Shown here: piece by piece, positions 7,914 to 16,936 of the stretch | Position numbering within the stretch: the stretch's first letter is position 1 | Layout of the letters: each line of letters begins with the position of its first letter | Source: Pseudomonadota bacterium | GTDB lineage: Bacteria > Pseudomonadota > Gammaproteobacteria > Xanthomonadales > Rhodanobacteraceae | Assembly (NCBI GenBank): GCA_021787175.1 | Contig: JAJYMF010000120.1 | Span: 1 to 18,206, forward strand | Direction: 5' to 3' | DNA: 18,206 nt | Made by a program: the position numbers and the translations under genes | Notes under the pieces: generated by a model | What the model saw: the letters and a program-made list of their open reading frames with translations, nothing else | Databases searched by the model: none | What the model was told of the DNA's origin: nothing

Positions 7914-8003
7914 AACATAAGGCGGCGCGCAGCTGCCCCGCGGCTGCCAAGCAGAACTCGCGCGCAATGCGCGATCGATCAGCGCCGTGGTTTTTTCGAC
8001 TTC

Positions 8004-9584
8004 TCAGTGGCGGAAGTGGCGCACGCCGGTGAACACCATCGCCATGCCGTGTTCGTCCGCGGCGGCGATCGCCTCGGCGTCGCGCATCGAGCCGCCGGGC
8101 TGGATCACCGCGCGGATGCCGGCCGCGGCGGCGGTGTCGATGCCGTCGCGGAACGGGAAAAACGCATCCGACGCCAGCACGCTGCCGCGCACCTCGAGCC
8201 CGGCCTCGGCGGCCTTGAGCGCGGCGATGCGGGCGCTGATCACCCGGCTCATCTGGCCGGCACCGATGCCGACGGTGCGGCCGTCGCGCGCATAGACGAT
8301 CGCGTTGGACTTGACGAACATCGCCACGTGCCAGGCAAACAGCAGGTCGCGCAGCTCCTCGGCGTCGGGCACGCGCCGGCTGACCACCTTGAGATCGGTC
8401 AGCAGCAGCGTGTCGCGGTCGGCGTCCTGCACCAGCAGGCCGCCGGCGATGCGCTTGTAATCGCGCACCGGCGCCGTCTGTTCCGGCCAGGCGCCGGTGG
8501 CCAGCACGCGCACGTTGGGCTTTCGGGAAAACACCGCCTGGGCGGCGGGCGCGATCTCGGGCGCCAGCACCACCTCGACGAACTGCCGCGCCAGGATTGC
8601 CTCGGCGGTGGCCACGTCGAGCGGCTGATTGAAGGCGATGATGCCGCCGAAGGCCGAGGTCGGGTCGCAGGCGTAGGCACGCTCGTAGGCGGTGCGGATG
8701 TCGGCGCCCAGCGCCACGCCGCACGGATTGGCGTGCTTGACGATGACGCAGGCCGGCGCTTTCTGGAACGCCTTGACGCATTCCAGCGCGGCGTCGGCGT
8801 CGGCCAGATTGTTGAACGACAACTCCTTGCCGGCCAGCATGCGCGCGGTCGCGGCGATGCCTTGCGGCGGCTGCGGCTCGAGGTAGAGCGCGCCGCCCTG
8901 ATGCGGGTTCTCGCCGTAGCGCAGCGTCTGCGCGCGACGCAGCGCGAGGTGCAGCGTGGGCGCGAACGGCTCGACGTGCTCACCGTCGCTGCGCGCGCCC
9001 AGCCAGTCGGCGATCAGGCCGTCGTAATGGGCGGTGTGCGCAAACGCCTTCGCCGCCAGCCGCCGGCGCAGGTCCAGGGTCGTGCCGCCCTCGCCGCGCA
9101 ACGCCTCGATCAGCGGCGCGTAATCGGCCGGATCGGTCACCACCGCCACGTGCGCGTGGTTCTTGGCCGCCGCGCGCAGCATCGCCGGACCGCCGACGTC
9201 GACGTTCTCGATCGCCTCGTCCAGCGTGCAGTCGGGGCGCGCCACCGTGCGCTCGAACGGATACAGGTTGACCACCAGCAGATCGATCGGTGCGATCCCG
9301 TGCTGGCGCATCACGGCGTCGTCGACGCCGCGACGGCCGAGCAGGCCGCCGTGCACCTGCGGATGCAGGGTCTTGACGCGACCGTCCATGATCTCGGGAA
9401 AGCCGGTCAGGTCGCTGACTTCGCGCACCGGCACGCCGGCCTCGCGCAAGGCCTGCGCGCTGCCGCCGGTGGACAGCAACTCGACGCCGAGCGCGTCCAG
9501 CGCGCGCGCCAGATCGGCCAGGCCGGCCTTGTCGGACACGCTCAGCAGGGCGCGGCGTACCGGGGACAGAGTCGCATCGAACAT
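8004..9584 (-). CDS. purH: Bifunctional AICAR formyltransferase / IMP cyclohydrolase
   Basis: This enzyme makes the last two steps of de novo purine synthesis: formyl transfer from 10-formyl-tetrahydrofolate to AICAR, then ring closure to IMP. Its 526 residues match the family (E. coli 529). The N-terminal cyclohydrolase domain (1-200) opens RRALLSVSDKAGLADLARAL and has LLSTGGSAQALREAG and GRVKTLHPQVHGGLLGRR (68-85). The transformylase domain holds LRYGENPHQ (221-229) and the catalytic Lys-His pair in VKHANPCGVA (K283, H284). The protein ends MAMVFTGVRHFRH, as usual. GGAG lies eight bases upstream of the ATG. It follows fis after 43 bp and is likely in the same transcript. No purD follows: the next gene is convergent. 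Confidence 0.97.
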   Translation of the reverse strand: MFDATLSPVRRALLSVSDKAGLADLARALDALGVELLSTGGSAQALREAGVPVREVSDLTGFPEIMDGRVKTLHPQVHGGLLGRRGVDDAVMRQHGIAPIDLLVVNLYPFERTVARPDCTLDEAIENVDVGGPAMLRAAAKNHAHVAVVTDPADYAPLIEALRGEGGTTLDLRRRLAAKAFAHTAHYDGLIADWLGARSDGEHVEPFAPTLHLALRRAQTLRYGENPHQGGALYLEPQPPQGIAATARMLAGKELSFNNLADADAALECVKAFQKAPACVIVKHANPCGVALGADIRTAYERAYACDPTSAFGGIIAFNQPLDVATAEAILARQFVEVVLAPEIAPAAQAVFSRKPNVRVLATGAWPEQTAPVRDYKRIAGGLLVQDADRDTLLLTDLKVVSRRVPDAEELRDLLFAWHVAMFVKSNAIVYARDGRTVGIGAGQMSRVISARIAALKAAEAGLEVRGSVLASDAFFPFRDGIDTAAAAGIRAVIQPGGSMRDAEAIAAADEHGMAMVFTGVRHFRH

Positions 9585-9627
9585 CGGAGCCGCTCCGCAA
9601 AAGGCGGCAAGTATAGGGCCGCCGGTC

Positions 9628-9906
9628 TCAGCTGATGCCGTAGGTGGCCAGCTTCTTGCGCAAGGTGGCGCGGTTGATGCCGAGCGCGGCCGCGGCGCGG
9701 CTCTGGTTGCCGCCGTGCCAGGCCATCACCTCGCGCAGCAGCGGCGCCTCGACCTCGGCCATCAGCAGCGCGTGCAGGCCCGGTTCGCAGGCGGTGTCGC
9801 CGAGATCGGCCAGATAGCGCCGCACCATCCGTGTCACGCAGGTGGCGAGCGCGCTTTCCTGTGCACCCTGGGCGGGCGCCGACGGTTGCAGTTTGACCAC
9901 GTTCAC
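9628..9906 (-). CDS. fis: Fis-family nucleoid protein / transcription factor
   Basis: Ninety-two residues, close to E. coli Fis (98). The C-terminal helix-turn-helix is clear: GGNQSRAAAALGINRATLRKKL (65-86), the most conserved part of the family. Residues 20-60 would form the dimer helices. Fis homodimers bend DNA and tune rRNA, tRNA and metabolic promoters. In enterobacteria fis follows dusB. Here it stands between a DUF3426 membrane-protein gene and purH, with no dusB alongside. A 147-bp gap on its 5' side suggests a promoter of its own. The start MNVVKLQPSAP has a GGGGGATGG purine tract upstream (about 9916-9924). The N-terminal beta-hairpin of E. coli Fis, needed for Hin/Gin inversion, is not recognisable, so a general Fis role is safer than an invertase-enhancer role. 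Confidence 0.92.
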   Translation of the reverse strand: MNVVKLQPSAPAQGAQESALATCVTRMVRRYLADLGDTACEPGLHALLMAEVEAPLLREVMAWHGGNQSRAAAALGINRATLRKKLATYGIS

Positions 9907-10053
9907 GACGATCCATCCCCCGGGGCAATCCTCGCGCGGACGCTTGCTTGACCCGCGTCCGTCGCTTCCTCCGCGCGTGGCGGGTGGGCAAGCATACTCC
10001 CGCGCCCGGAGAATTTTCAGACGCCGCGCTTCACTGTAAGACGAACGGCGGCG
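9907..10053 (-). promoter_or_regulatory. Probable fis promoter and leader
   Basis: This 147-bp gap is more AT-rich near 10009-10040. The minus strand has CTGAAA (complement of 10016-10021), an 18-bp spacer and TATGCT (complement of 9992-9997), followed by a GC-rich discriminator, a pattern often seen in growth-rate-controlled promoters. An interrupted inverted repeat, GCTTG-ACCCGC (9946-9956) with GCGGGT-GGG-CAAGC (9980-9993), sits in the leader. It could be an operator or an RNA hairpin; neither is shown. Confidence 0.35.
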
Positions 10054-10812
10054 CTACTCGAAGCCGAACTCGAACGCGACCGCATTCTTGCCCGGATCCT
10101 CGACCTCGAACACCAGCGCGGCGCTGGCGCCCGGCGCCAGTCCGCGGGCGCGCACCGCCGCGTCGCGGATGTAATCGGACGGCCGGAAGCGGCGCATCGC
10201 CACGCGGTTTTCGTCGAGATCCGAAAGACTCACGTCGACCACCGGAAACGGCTGCGCGAAGGCGGCGTCGTTGCGCAGGGTGGCACTGATGATCAGCGCG
10301 CCCGGCACCGAGGGATGCGGGCGGATGTCGCGCGAGGTCAGCTTCAGCGCCGCCAGATCCTGCACCAGCGGCAGCCGGCAGTGCAGCAACCCGCACAGAC
10401 CGGCCAGCCACGGCCGCGTCGCGTCGCTGACCACCAGCGCATCGCGCTCGGCCCAGGCCAGCTGCGCCGCCAGCAGCAGCGCCAGCAGCGCGCTGCCGGC
10501 GATCCAGCGCCCGCGCTTGAGCGGCTTGCGCACGCGCGCGAAGGCCGGCGGCGCCGCGGTCGCAGGCGCCGCTTCGGGGAGCTGCAACTGCGGCGGCGGC
10601 CGGTACACCGGCATCACCAGCTGCGGCGGATCCGGTTGCGACGGTTGCGCGGGTAGGCTCTCGAAGGGCTCCGGCGGCAGCACGTCCGACAGCGTCACCA
10701 GCGCATCGAACACCGCCGCGCAGTGCCCGCAGCGCACGCTGCCGCGCGCCTGCGCCAGGGTCGCGGCGTCGAGCGCGTAAACCGTCAGACAGTCGGGGCA
10801 TTGCGCGTACAT
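10054..10812 (-). CDS. MJ0042 zinc-ribbon / DUF3426 single-pass membrane protein
   Basis: A 252-residue protein of unknown role. It opens with an MJ0042-type zinc ribbon, CPDC (C5, C8) and CGHC (C28, C31). A proline-rich linker follows (45-92), then one membrane helix (about 102-120, IAGSALLALLLAAQLAW) preceded by KPLKRGR, which would keep the ribbon in the cytoplasm. The C-terminal DUF3426 domain (130-252) should face the periplasm and includes the typical LLHCRLPLVQDLAALKL and a LRNDAAFAQPFPVVDVSLSD strand pair. It starts 27 bp after prmA. The prmA-DUF3426-fis order recurs in Pseudomonas and Xanthomonas relatives. Zinc binding is inferred from the four cysteines; nothing indicates an enzyme. 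Confidence 0.88.
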   Translation of the reverse strand: MYAQCPDCLTVYALDAATLAQARGSVRCGHCAAVFDALVTLSDVLPPEPFESLPAQPSQPDPPQLVMPVYRPPPQLQLPEAAPATAAPPAFARVRKPLKRGRWIAGSALLALLLAAQLAWAERDALVVSDATRPWLAGLCGLLHCRLPLVQDLAALKLTSRDIRPHPSVPGALIISATLRNDAAFAQPFPVVDVSLSDLDENRVAMRRFRPSDYIRDAAVRARGLAPGASAALVFEVEDPGKNAVAFEFGFE

Positions 10813-10839
10813 GCGCGCAGTGTAGCGGCGCGACCGGCG

Positions 10840-11742
10840 TCAGCCGCGGTGCCCGGCGATGCGCACCCAGTCCTCGCGCATGCTCACCGTCAGCCCGACG
10901 AAGCCGCATGCGGCATAGCGCGCCAGCAGCTCGGGTTCCTGCCCGGCGAGGATGCCCGACAGCGCGAACGGCGCGCCGGGCCTGAGCCGCGCGGCGAACG
11001 TCGGCGCCAGCTCCGCCAGCGGCCCGGCGAGGATGTTCGCCACCAGCACGTCGGCGGCGGCCGGCGGCAGCGTCGTCGGCGCATGCAGCGCCAGCTGCGC
11101 GGCGACACCGTTGCGTGCGGCGTTGTCGGCGCTGGCGGCCAGTGCCTGCGGATCGTTGTCCACGCCCAGCGCCCGCGCCGCGCCCAGCTTCAGCGCGGCG
11201 ATCGCCAGCACGCCCGAACCGCAGCCGTAATCGAGCAGCGACTTGCCGGCGAGATCGAGGCTTTCCAGCCATTCAAGGCACAGCGCCGTGGTCGGATGCG
11301 TGCCGGTGCCGAAGGCCAGGCCCGGATCGAGGCGCACCACCACCGCGTCGTCGTCGAGTCCTGCGGGTTCGACATTCCACGGATAGATCCACAGCCGCCG
11401 GCCGAAGCGCATCGGCTGGTAGCGGTCCATCCAGGCGCGCTCCCAGTCCTGGTCGGCGACCTCGCGAAACTCGAGGTGATCGGGCTCCAGCTCCGGCAGC
11501 AGCTCGGCCAGCGCCGCCGTCAGCCCGCGCCGATCGGCGTCGGCTGCGAACAGCGCCAGCATGCGCACCTGCGCCCACAGCGGCGTCTCGCCCACGCCGG
11601 GCTCGAAGATCGCGCGCTCGTCCGGCGTCTCGGCATCGGCGTCGGCCAGCGTCACCGCCAGCGCGCCGAGATCGGCCAGCGCCGCTTCGGCGGACTCCTG
11701 CTGCGCGGCGTGGACGGTCAGGGCAAGTTCGAGGAAGGGCAT
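10840..11742 (-). CDS. prmA: Ribosomal protein L11 methyltransferase
   Basis: PrmA uses S-adenosylmethionine to trimethylate ribosomal protein L11. The 300-residue length fits the family (E. coli 293). The N-terminal ferredoxin-like substrate domain covers 1-60, and ends with the DW..AWMDRYQPMRFG segment (99-114) before the catalytic part. The methyltransferase domain has DPGLAFGTGTHPTT (139-152), the SAM motif DYGCGSGVLA (171-180), the acidic VDNDP (194-198) and NILAGPL (236-242), the PrmA-type substrate-amide motif. I chose ATG 11742 (MPFLELALTV), which matches family starts; the open frame further upstream covers repeat DNA only. It follows accC after a 234-bp repeat-filled gap, so it may share the acc transcript or have its own promoter. 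Confidence 0.95.
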   Translation of the reverse strand: MPFLELALTVHAAQQESAEAALADLGALAVTLADADAETPDERAIFEPGVGETPLWAQVRMLALFAADADRRGLTAALAELLPELEPDHLEFREVADQDWERAWMDRYQPMRFGRRLWIYPWNVEPAGLDDDAVVVRLDPGLAFGTGTHPTTALCLEWLESLDLAGKSLLDYGCGSGVLAIAALKLGAARALGVDNDPQALAASADNAARNGVAAQLALHAPTTLPPAAADVLVANILAGPLAELAPTFAARLRPGAPFALSGILAGQEPELLARYAACGFVGLTVSMREDWVRIAGHRG

Positions 11743-11976
11743 GGGGTTCCGGGGGCGATGCTGGACAATAGAGGCTTCACATGTCTCGCGCTCTTCGCGA
11801 ACCCAAGCATCTGGAGCAATGCCATCCGCAAAGGGCGCAAAGGACGCATGGGCTTGCAAACTCCCCCCGAGCTTTGCGAGCTTTGCGTGCTTCGCGTCCT
11901 TTGCGGACCCGCAGCCTTTTTCGTGGCGCTACGGCGCCCGTGGATCTGCATGCTGCCGTCGCCCGGGTTGCAGCGC
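11743..11976. repeat. accC-prmA spacer with 9-bp-period inverted repeats
   Basis: Four 9-mers in a row (GAGCTTTGC, GAGCTTTGC, GTGCTTCGC, GTCCTTTGC; 11869-11904) face two units in the opposite direction (GCAAAGGGC, GCAAAGGAC; 11828-11845), with about 23 bp between. Together they can fold into a long hairpin. The unit is 9 bp, a multiple of three, so every frame stays open and spurious repetitive peptides appear. A separate 5-bp stem, GGCGC-TACG-GCGCC, lies at 11925-11938. No terminator or gene is seen. Confidence 0.85.
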
Positions 11977-13347
<1,371 letters not shown>

Positions 13348-13348
13348 G

Positions 13349-13822
13349 TCAGCCGATCACGAACAGCGGTTCGTCGAACTCGACCGGCTGGCCGTTCTCG
13401 GCCAGGACCGCGGCCACGCTGCCGGCGACGTCGGCCTCGATCTGATTGAACATCTTCATCGCCTCGATGATGCCGATGGTGTCGCCGGCCTTCACCGCCT
13501 GCCCGACCTTGACGAATGGCGCCCCGCCCGGGCTGGCCGAGGTGTAGAAGGTGCCGACCATCGGCGCGCGTACGACGTGACCCGGCGGAAGTGCGCCGGG
13601 CACCGGAACCGCGGCGGCGGCGGCCGGCGCGGGCGCCGCCGCGACCGGAGCGGCGGCGCTGTCGCGCGACCCATGCACCGAGGCCGCTGGTGCGGGCGCG
13701 GCCATCGCCGCCTTGGGCACGCGCGACAGGCGTACGACCTCTTCGCCCTCCTTGATCTCCAGCTCGGCGAGATTGGACTCTTCCAGCAGATCGATCAGCT
13801 TCTTGATTTTGCGCAGGTCCAT
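13349..13822 (-). CDS. accB: Acetyl-CoA carboxylase, biotin carboxyl carrier protein
   Basis: AccB carries biotin between the carboxylase (AccC) and transferase (AccAD) halves of acetyl-CoA carboxylase. It has 157 residues (E. coli 156). The N-terminus MDLRKIKKLIDLLEES drives assembly. Residues 40-80 are an Ala/Pro-rich flexible linker. The lipoyl/biotinyl domain spans about 83-157 and holds the biotinylation motif EAMKMFNQIEAD with K123. The YTSASPGGAPF insertion (93-103) is the 'thumb' typical of bacterial AccB. The ATG at 13822 has GGACGAGG five bases upstream; a TTG five codons earlier is an unlikely start because that ribosome binding site would lie inside the coding region. accC follows one base later. 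Confidence 0.97.
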   Translation of the reverse strand: MDLRKIKKLIDLLEESNLAELEIKEGEEVVRLSRVPKAAMAAPAPAASVHGSRDSAAAPVAAAPAPAAAAAVPVPGALPPGHVVRAPMVGTFYTSASPGGAPFVKVGQAVKAGDTIGIIEAMKMFNQIEADVAGSVAAVLAENGQPVEFDEPLFVIG

Positions 13823-13895
13823 GGGGGCCTCGTCCAAGCGAATCAGGGATTAGGAGGGTGCGATGTGGCGGACCGGACGGATCCGTGTCAGCGCG

Positions 13896-14351
13896 TCATC
13901 GCGGCGCGTCCGCCGCCCGCAGCCGCGCGATCACCGCGGCCAGCGCCAGCCGATAGCTGTCGGCGCCGAAGCCGGCGATGACACCCAGCGCGATGTCGGA
14001 AAAATACGAATGGCGACGAAACGCCTCGCGCGCATGCACGTTGCTCAGGTGCACCTCGACGAACGGGATCGCCACCGCCAGCAGGGCATCGCGCAAGGCA
14101 ACGCTGGTATGGGTGTAACCGGCCGGATTGAACAGGATGGCCGCGATGCCCTCGCCCGCCGCGGCATGCACGCGCTCGATCAGGGCGTGCTCGGCGTTGG
14201 ACTGGAAGCTGACCAGGGCGTGGCCGGCGGCGGCGGCCTCGGCGCGCAAGCCGGCGTCGATCGCGGCCAGCGAGGTGCGCCCGTAATGGGCCGGCTCGCG
14301 CTCGCCCAGCAGATTCAGATTGGGGCCGTGCAGGACCAGGATCGCAGCCAC
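13896..14351 (-). CDS. aroQ: Type II 3-dehydroquinate dehydratase
   Basis: AroQ removes water from 3-dehydroquinate to give 3-dehydroshikimate in the shikimate route to aromatic amino acids and folate. The 151-residue protein has every type II feature: LHGPNLNLLGEREP (7-20) with N11 and R18, catalytic Y23 on the flexible lid (AHYGRTSL), NPAGYTHTSVALRDAL (75-90) with N75 and H81, and EVHLSN (99-104) with catalytic H101. R112 lies in FRRHSYFS. The start codon is GTG (14351), with GGAAACGGA purines upstream. In many gammaproteobacteria aroQ precedes accB and accC, as here, with a 73-bp gap. Its 5' gap of about 100 bp contains two perfect hairpins, noted separately. Confidence 0.96.
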   Translation of the reverse strand: MAAILVLHGPNLNLLGEREPAHYGRTSLAAIDAGLRAEAAAAGHALVSFQSNAEHALIERVHAAAGEGIAAILFNPAGYTHTSVALRDALLAVAIPFVEVHLSNVHAREAFRRHSYFSDIALGVIAGFGADSYRLALAAVIARLRAADAPR

Positions 14352-14452
14352 GCAGTCCGTTTCCGGGCGCCGTCAGGACGGCTGAGCGGGCAAGTCTGCG
14401 CGGCTTCGCCGTTGTTGTCCATATCGCCGTCGATCGGCGATGTTCGTTGCTG
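14352..14452. promoter_or_regulatory. tlpA-aroQ spacer with two perfect hairpins
   Basis: Hairpin 1 pairs ATCGCCG (14423-14429) with CGGCGAT (14435-14441) around TCGAT. Hairpin 2 pairs GCCGTC (14369-14374) with GACGGC (14377-14382), 18 bp upstream of the aroQ GTG. Neither precedes a U-run on the minus strand, so they are not typical terminators. They could separate expression of the redox genes from aroQ-accBC or act in the aroQ leader. A promoter here is possible but not clear. Confidence 0.35.
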
Positions 14453-14998
14453 TTACAGCGCGGGCTCGATCCAGCGCTGCAGCTCGCCGGGCGCAAAGGC
14501 GCCCAGCTTGGTGCGCAGGATCAGGCCGTCGCGACTGATCAGCACGCTGTACGGCAACGCCCCGCGGGTGTCGCCGAAGCGCAGCGAGGGGTCGGGGCTG
14601 GCGTCGAGGCCGATCAGGACCGGATAGTCCACCGGCACCTGCGCCAGATAGGCCCTGACCGCCGCCGGCTCGTCCATGGCGATGCCGATCACGCTGAAGC
14701 CGCGCGCCGCATACGCCGTCTGCGCCTGTGCCAGCGCCGGCATCTCCTCGCGGCAGGGACCGCACCAGCTGGCCCAGAAGTTCAGCAGCACGAGCCTGCC
14801 GTGCCAGCGCGCCAGCGGCGTCGGCTGGCCGCGAAGGTCGGGCAGGATCGGCGCATCGGCGCGATCGCCGATGCCCAGGACCGATACTCCGGGCGGCGGG
14901 GGCGGCAACCGCAGCTGCCACCAGCGTCCCGCGAGCAGTCCGCCGAGGCCGGCCAGCACGGCCAGGCCCAGCACCAGCAGCAGCGCCTTACGGTCCAT
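14453..14998 (-). CDS. TlpA/ResA-like membrane-anchored thiol-disulfide protein
   Basis: A 181-residue thioredoxin-fold protein. Residues 5-25 are a single uncleaved helix (LLLVLGLAVLAGLGGLLAG) that would tether it to the inner membrane with the domain in the periplasm. A proline run (32-36) forms a short stalk. The redox centre is WCGPC (C79, C82) in NFWASWCGPCREEMP, and ALPYSVLI near 148 supplies the cis-proline loop facing it. The family reduces or oxidises periplasmic cysteines, for example in cytochrome c or copper-site assembly. The ATG overlaps the dsbD 3' end by 11 bp, so the pair is coupled, and DsbD is the obvious electron donor. Whether the target is cytochrome c, a Cu protein or another thiol protein cannot be told from sequence. 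Confidence 0.9.
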   Translation of the reverse strand: MDRKALLLVLGLAVLAGLGGLLAGRWWQLRLPPPPPGVSVLGIGDRADAPILPDLRGQPTPLARWHGRLVLLNFWASWCGPCREEMPALAQAQTAYAARGFSVIGIAMDEPAAVRAYLAQVPVDYPVLIGLDASPDPSLRFGDTRGALPYSVLISRDGLILRTKLGAFAPGELQRWIEPAL

Positions 14999-16877
14999 GC
15001 GCCGCCACGGCCTGCACGCGGGCGAGAAAGCCGTCGGCGCCCTCCTCGCCGATCAGGCGGCGGGCGCGCTCCTCGTGACCGTCGCGGCCGAAGAACAGGA
15101 ATCCCGGCGGGCCGATCAGGCCGTAGTGCGCCAGCAGCGCGCGGTCGGCCGCATCGTTGGCGGTGACATCCGCGCGCAGCAGCACGAAGCCCGACAGCGC
15201 GTCACGCACGCGCGGATCGGCCAGCGTGCCGGCTTCCATCGCCTTGCAGCTGACGCACCAGTCGGCATACACGTCCAGCATCGCCGGGCGACCCTGCACC
15301 GCGGCCGCGGCGACGGCGCGCTCGACGTCGGCGACGGTCTTGACCGGCTGCATCGCCAGCACGGCGGTCGGCACCATGTTGCCGTCACGCGCGGCCGTCA
15401 GCCCGGTCAACGGCGTCAGCAGCGCGTTGCCGCCGGCGGCGACGCCGACGATCTCGGCGGCGCCGGCCAGCAGCAGCAGCACGCCCAGCGCCTTCCACAG
15501 CCGGCGCCAGCCGGAAGCGCCCTCGGGCAGGCGTTCCAGCGCGCCCAGCCAGACCGCTGACGCCACCAGCAGCGCGCCGGTCAGCAGCATGATCCAGCGC
15601 ACGTCGAGCACGCGGTCGAGCATCCAGATCGCCAGGCCCAGGAACACCACGCCGAACACCGCCTTGACCGTGTTCATCCACGCCCCGGCGCGCGGCAGCA
15701 GGGCGCCGGCGGCGACGCCGAAGGCGATCAGCGGCAGGCCCATGCCCAGCCCGAACAGAAACAGCGCCAGCGCGCCGAACAGCGGGCTGCCGCTCTGGCT
15801 GATGTAGAGCACGCCGGCGACCAGCACCGGGGTGACGCAGGAGGTGACGATCAGCGCCGACAGCAAGCCCATCACGGCCGCGCCGAGCAGCGAGCCGGCA
15901 CGCTGACGATCGCTGGCGCCGGCCAGCCGCGTCTGCCAGCGCGCCGGCAGCTGCAGCTCGTAGAACCCGAACATGCTCAGCGCCAGCGCCACGAACAGCA
16001 GCGCCATGGCCCACACCACCAGCGGCCGCTGCAGCCAGGCCTGCAGATTGGTGCCGACCAGGCCGGCGACCACGCCGACCGCGGCGTACACCACGCTGGC
16101 GCCCACCACATAGGCCAGCGACAGCGCGAAGGCGCGGCGCGGCGTGGCGCGCGCACCGCCGCCGGCGATCAGGCCGGACAGGATCGGAATCATCGGCAGC
16201 ACGCAGGGCGTGAACGCGATCGCCAGGCCGCCGAGGAAAAACAGCGCCAGCGCCAGCAGGCGACTGGAACCGAGCAGGCCGGCGAGATGCTGCTCGGCGG
16301 TGCCGGCCGCAGCGGACCGCGTCGAGGGCGTTGCAGGCGTGGCGGATGAGCCGCCGCGATCCGCGAACGCGTTCGCCGTGACGGCCGACGGCGGCGGCGC
16401 GAACACCGTGCGGGCGGCATCGGCGTCCGCGGCGGCGGGCGGCGACGCGCCGTCGGTCAGCGCCAGGGTCAGCACGTCGGTATGCGGCGGGTAGCAGATC
16501 TTGGGATCGACTTCGTGACAGCCCTGCATGCTGACCGCCAGCGTCAGCGTGCTGCCGTCGCCGCGGTACGGCAGGGTCGCGTCGAGGCTGTGGCGATAGA
16601 TGATCGACGGGCCCTGATAAGGATCCGGATGCACGACGCCCGCGGGCAGCGCCAGCGCGCCGAGGGTGATGCCCGGTGTTTTCGCCACGACATGGATGCG
16701 CTGGCGGTACAGGTAATAGCCGTCGGCGATCGCCCAGTGCAGATGCACCACGCCGGGTTCGACGCGGGCGCTGAGGCGAAACGCCTGCGTCACCGGCAGC
16801 AGGCCGTCGGCCTCCTGCGCGTGCACGGCCAGGCCGGGAAGGATCAGCAGCAGCAGTGCGGCGAGGCCGCGGCGCAT
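14988..16877 (-). CDS. dsbD: Thiol:disulfide interchange protein DsbD
   Basis: DsbD moves electrons from cytoplasmic thioredoxin to periplasmic proteins such as DsbC. Its 629 residues exceed E. coli DsbD (565), mainly through a low-complexity segment (145-195). Residues 1-20 are a signal peptide (VHA-QE). The alpha domain has C120 and C128 (QGC, ICYPP). The beta domain, about 205-480, has eight or so membrane helices with C225 (AFTPCVLP) and C347 (TSCVTPV). The gamma domain has DWCVSC (C541, C544). All six redox cysteines are kept. The stated ATG is 16877; a GTG nine bases earlier (16886) has AAGGG at a better distance and might be the true start, adding three residues. The coding end overlaps the TlpA-like gene; cutA ends 60 bp upstream, the usual cutA-dsbD pairing. 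Confidence 0.95.
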   Translation of the reverse strand: MRRGLAALLLLILPGLAVHAQEADGLLPVTQAFRLSARVEPGVVHLHWAIADGYYLYRQRIHVVAKTPGITLGALALPAGVVHPDPYQGPSIIYRHSLDATLPYRGDGSTLTLAVSMQGCHEVDPKICYPPHTDVLTLALTDGASPPAAADADAARTVFAPPPSAVTANAFADRGGSSATPATPSTRSAAAGTAEQHLAGLLGSSRLLALALFFLGGLAIAFTPCVLPMIPILSGLIAGGGARATPRRAFALSLAYVVGASVVYAAVGVVAGLVGTNLQAWLQRPLVVWAMALLFVALALSMFGFYELQLPARWQTRLAGASDRQRAGSLLGAAVMGLLSALIVTSCVTPVLVAGVLYISQSGSPLFGALALFLFGLGMGLPLIAFGVAAGALLPRAGAWMNTVKAVFGVVFLGLAIWMLDRVLDVRWIMLLTGALLVASAVWLGALERLPEGASGWRRLWKALGVLLLLAGAAEIVGVAAGGNALLTPLTGLTAARDGNMVPTAVLAMQPVKTVADVERAVAAAAVQGRPAMLDVYADWCVSCKAMEAGTLADPRVRDALSGFVLLRADVTANDAADRALLAHYGLIGPPGFLFFGRDGHEERARRLIGEEGADGFLARVQAVAAHGP

Positions 16878-16936
16878 CAGGCTCACGATGAATACCCTTG
16901 CATGGTGCGCACGGGACCGGACCGTACGCGGGACGA

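Noticed and set aside
11828..11904. Possible CRISPR array
   Set aside because: The units are contiguous 9-mers without spacers and in two orientations; this is a tandem/inverted repeat.
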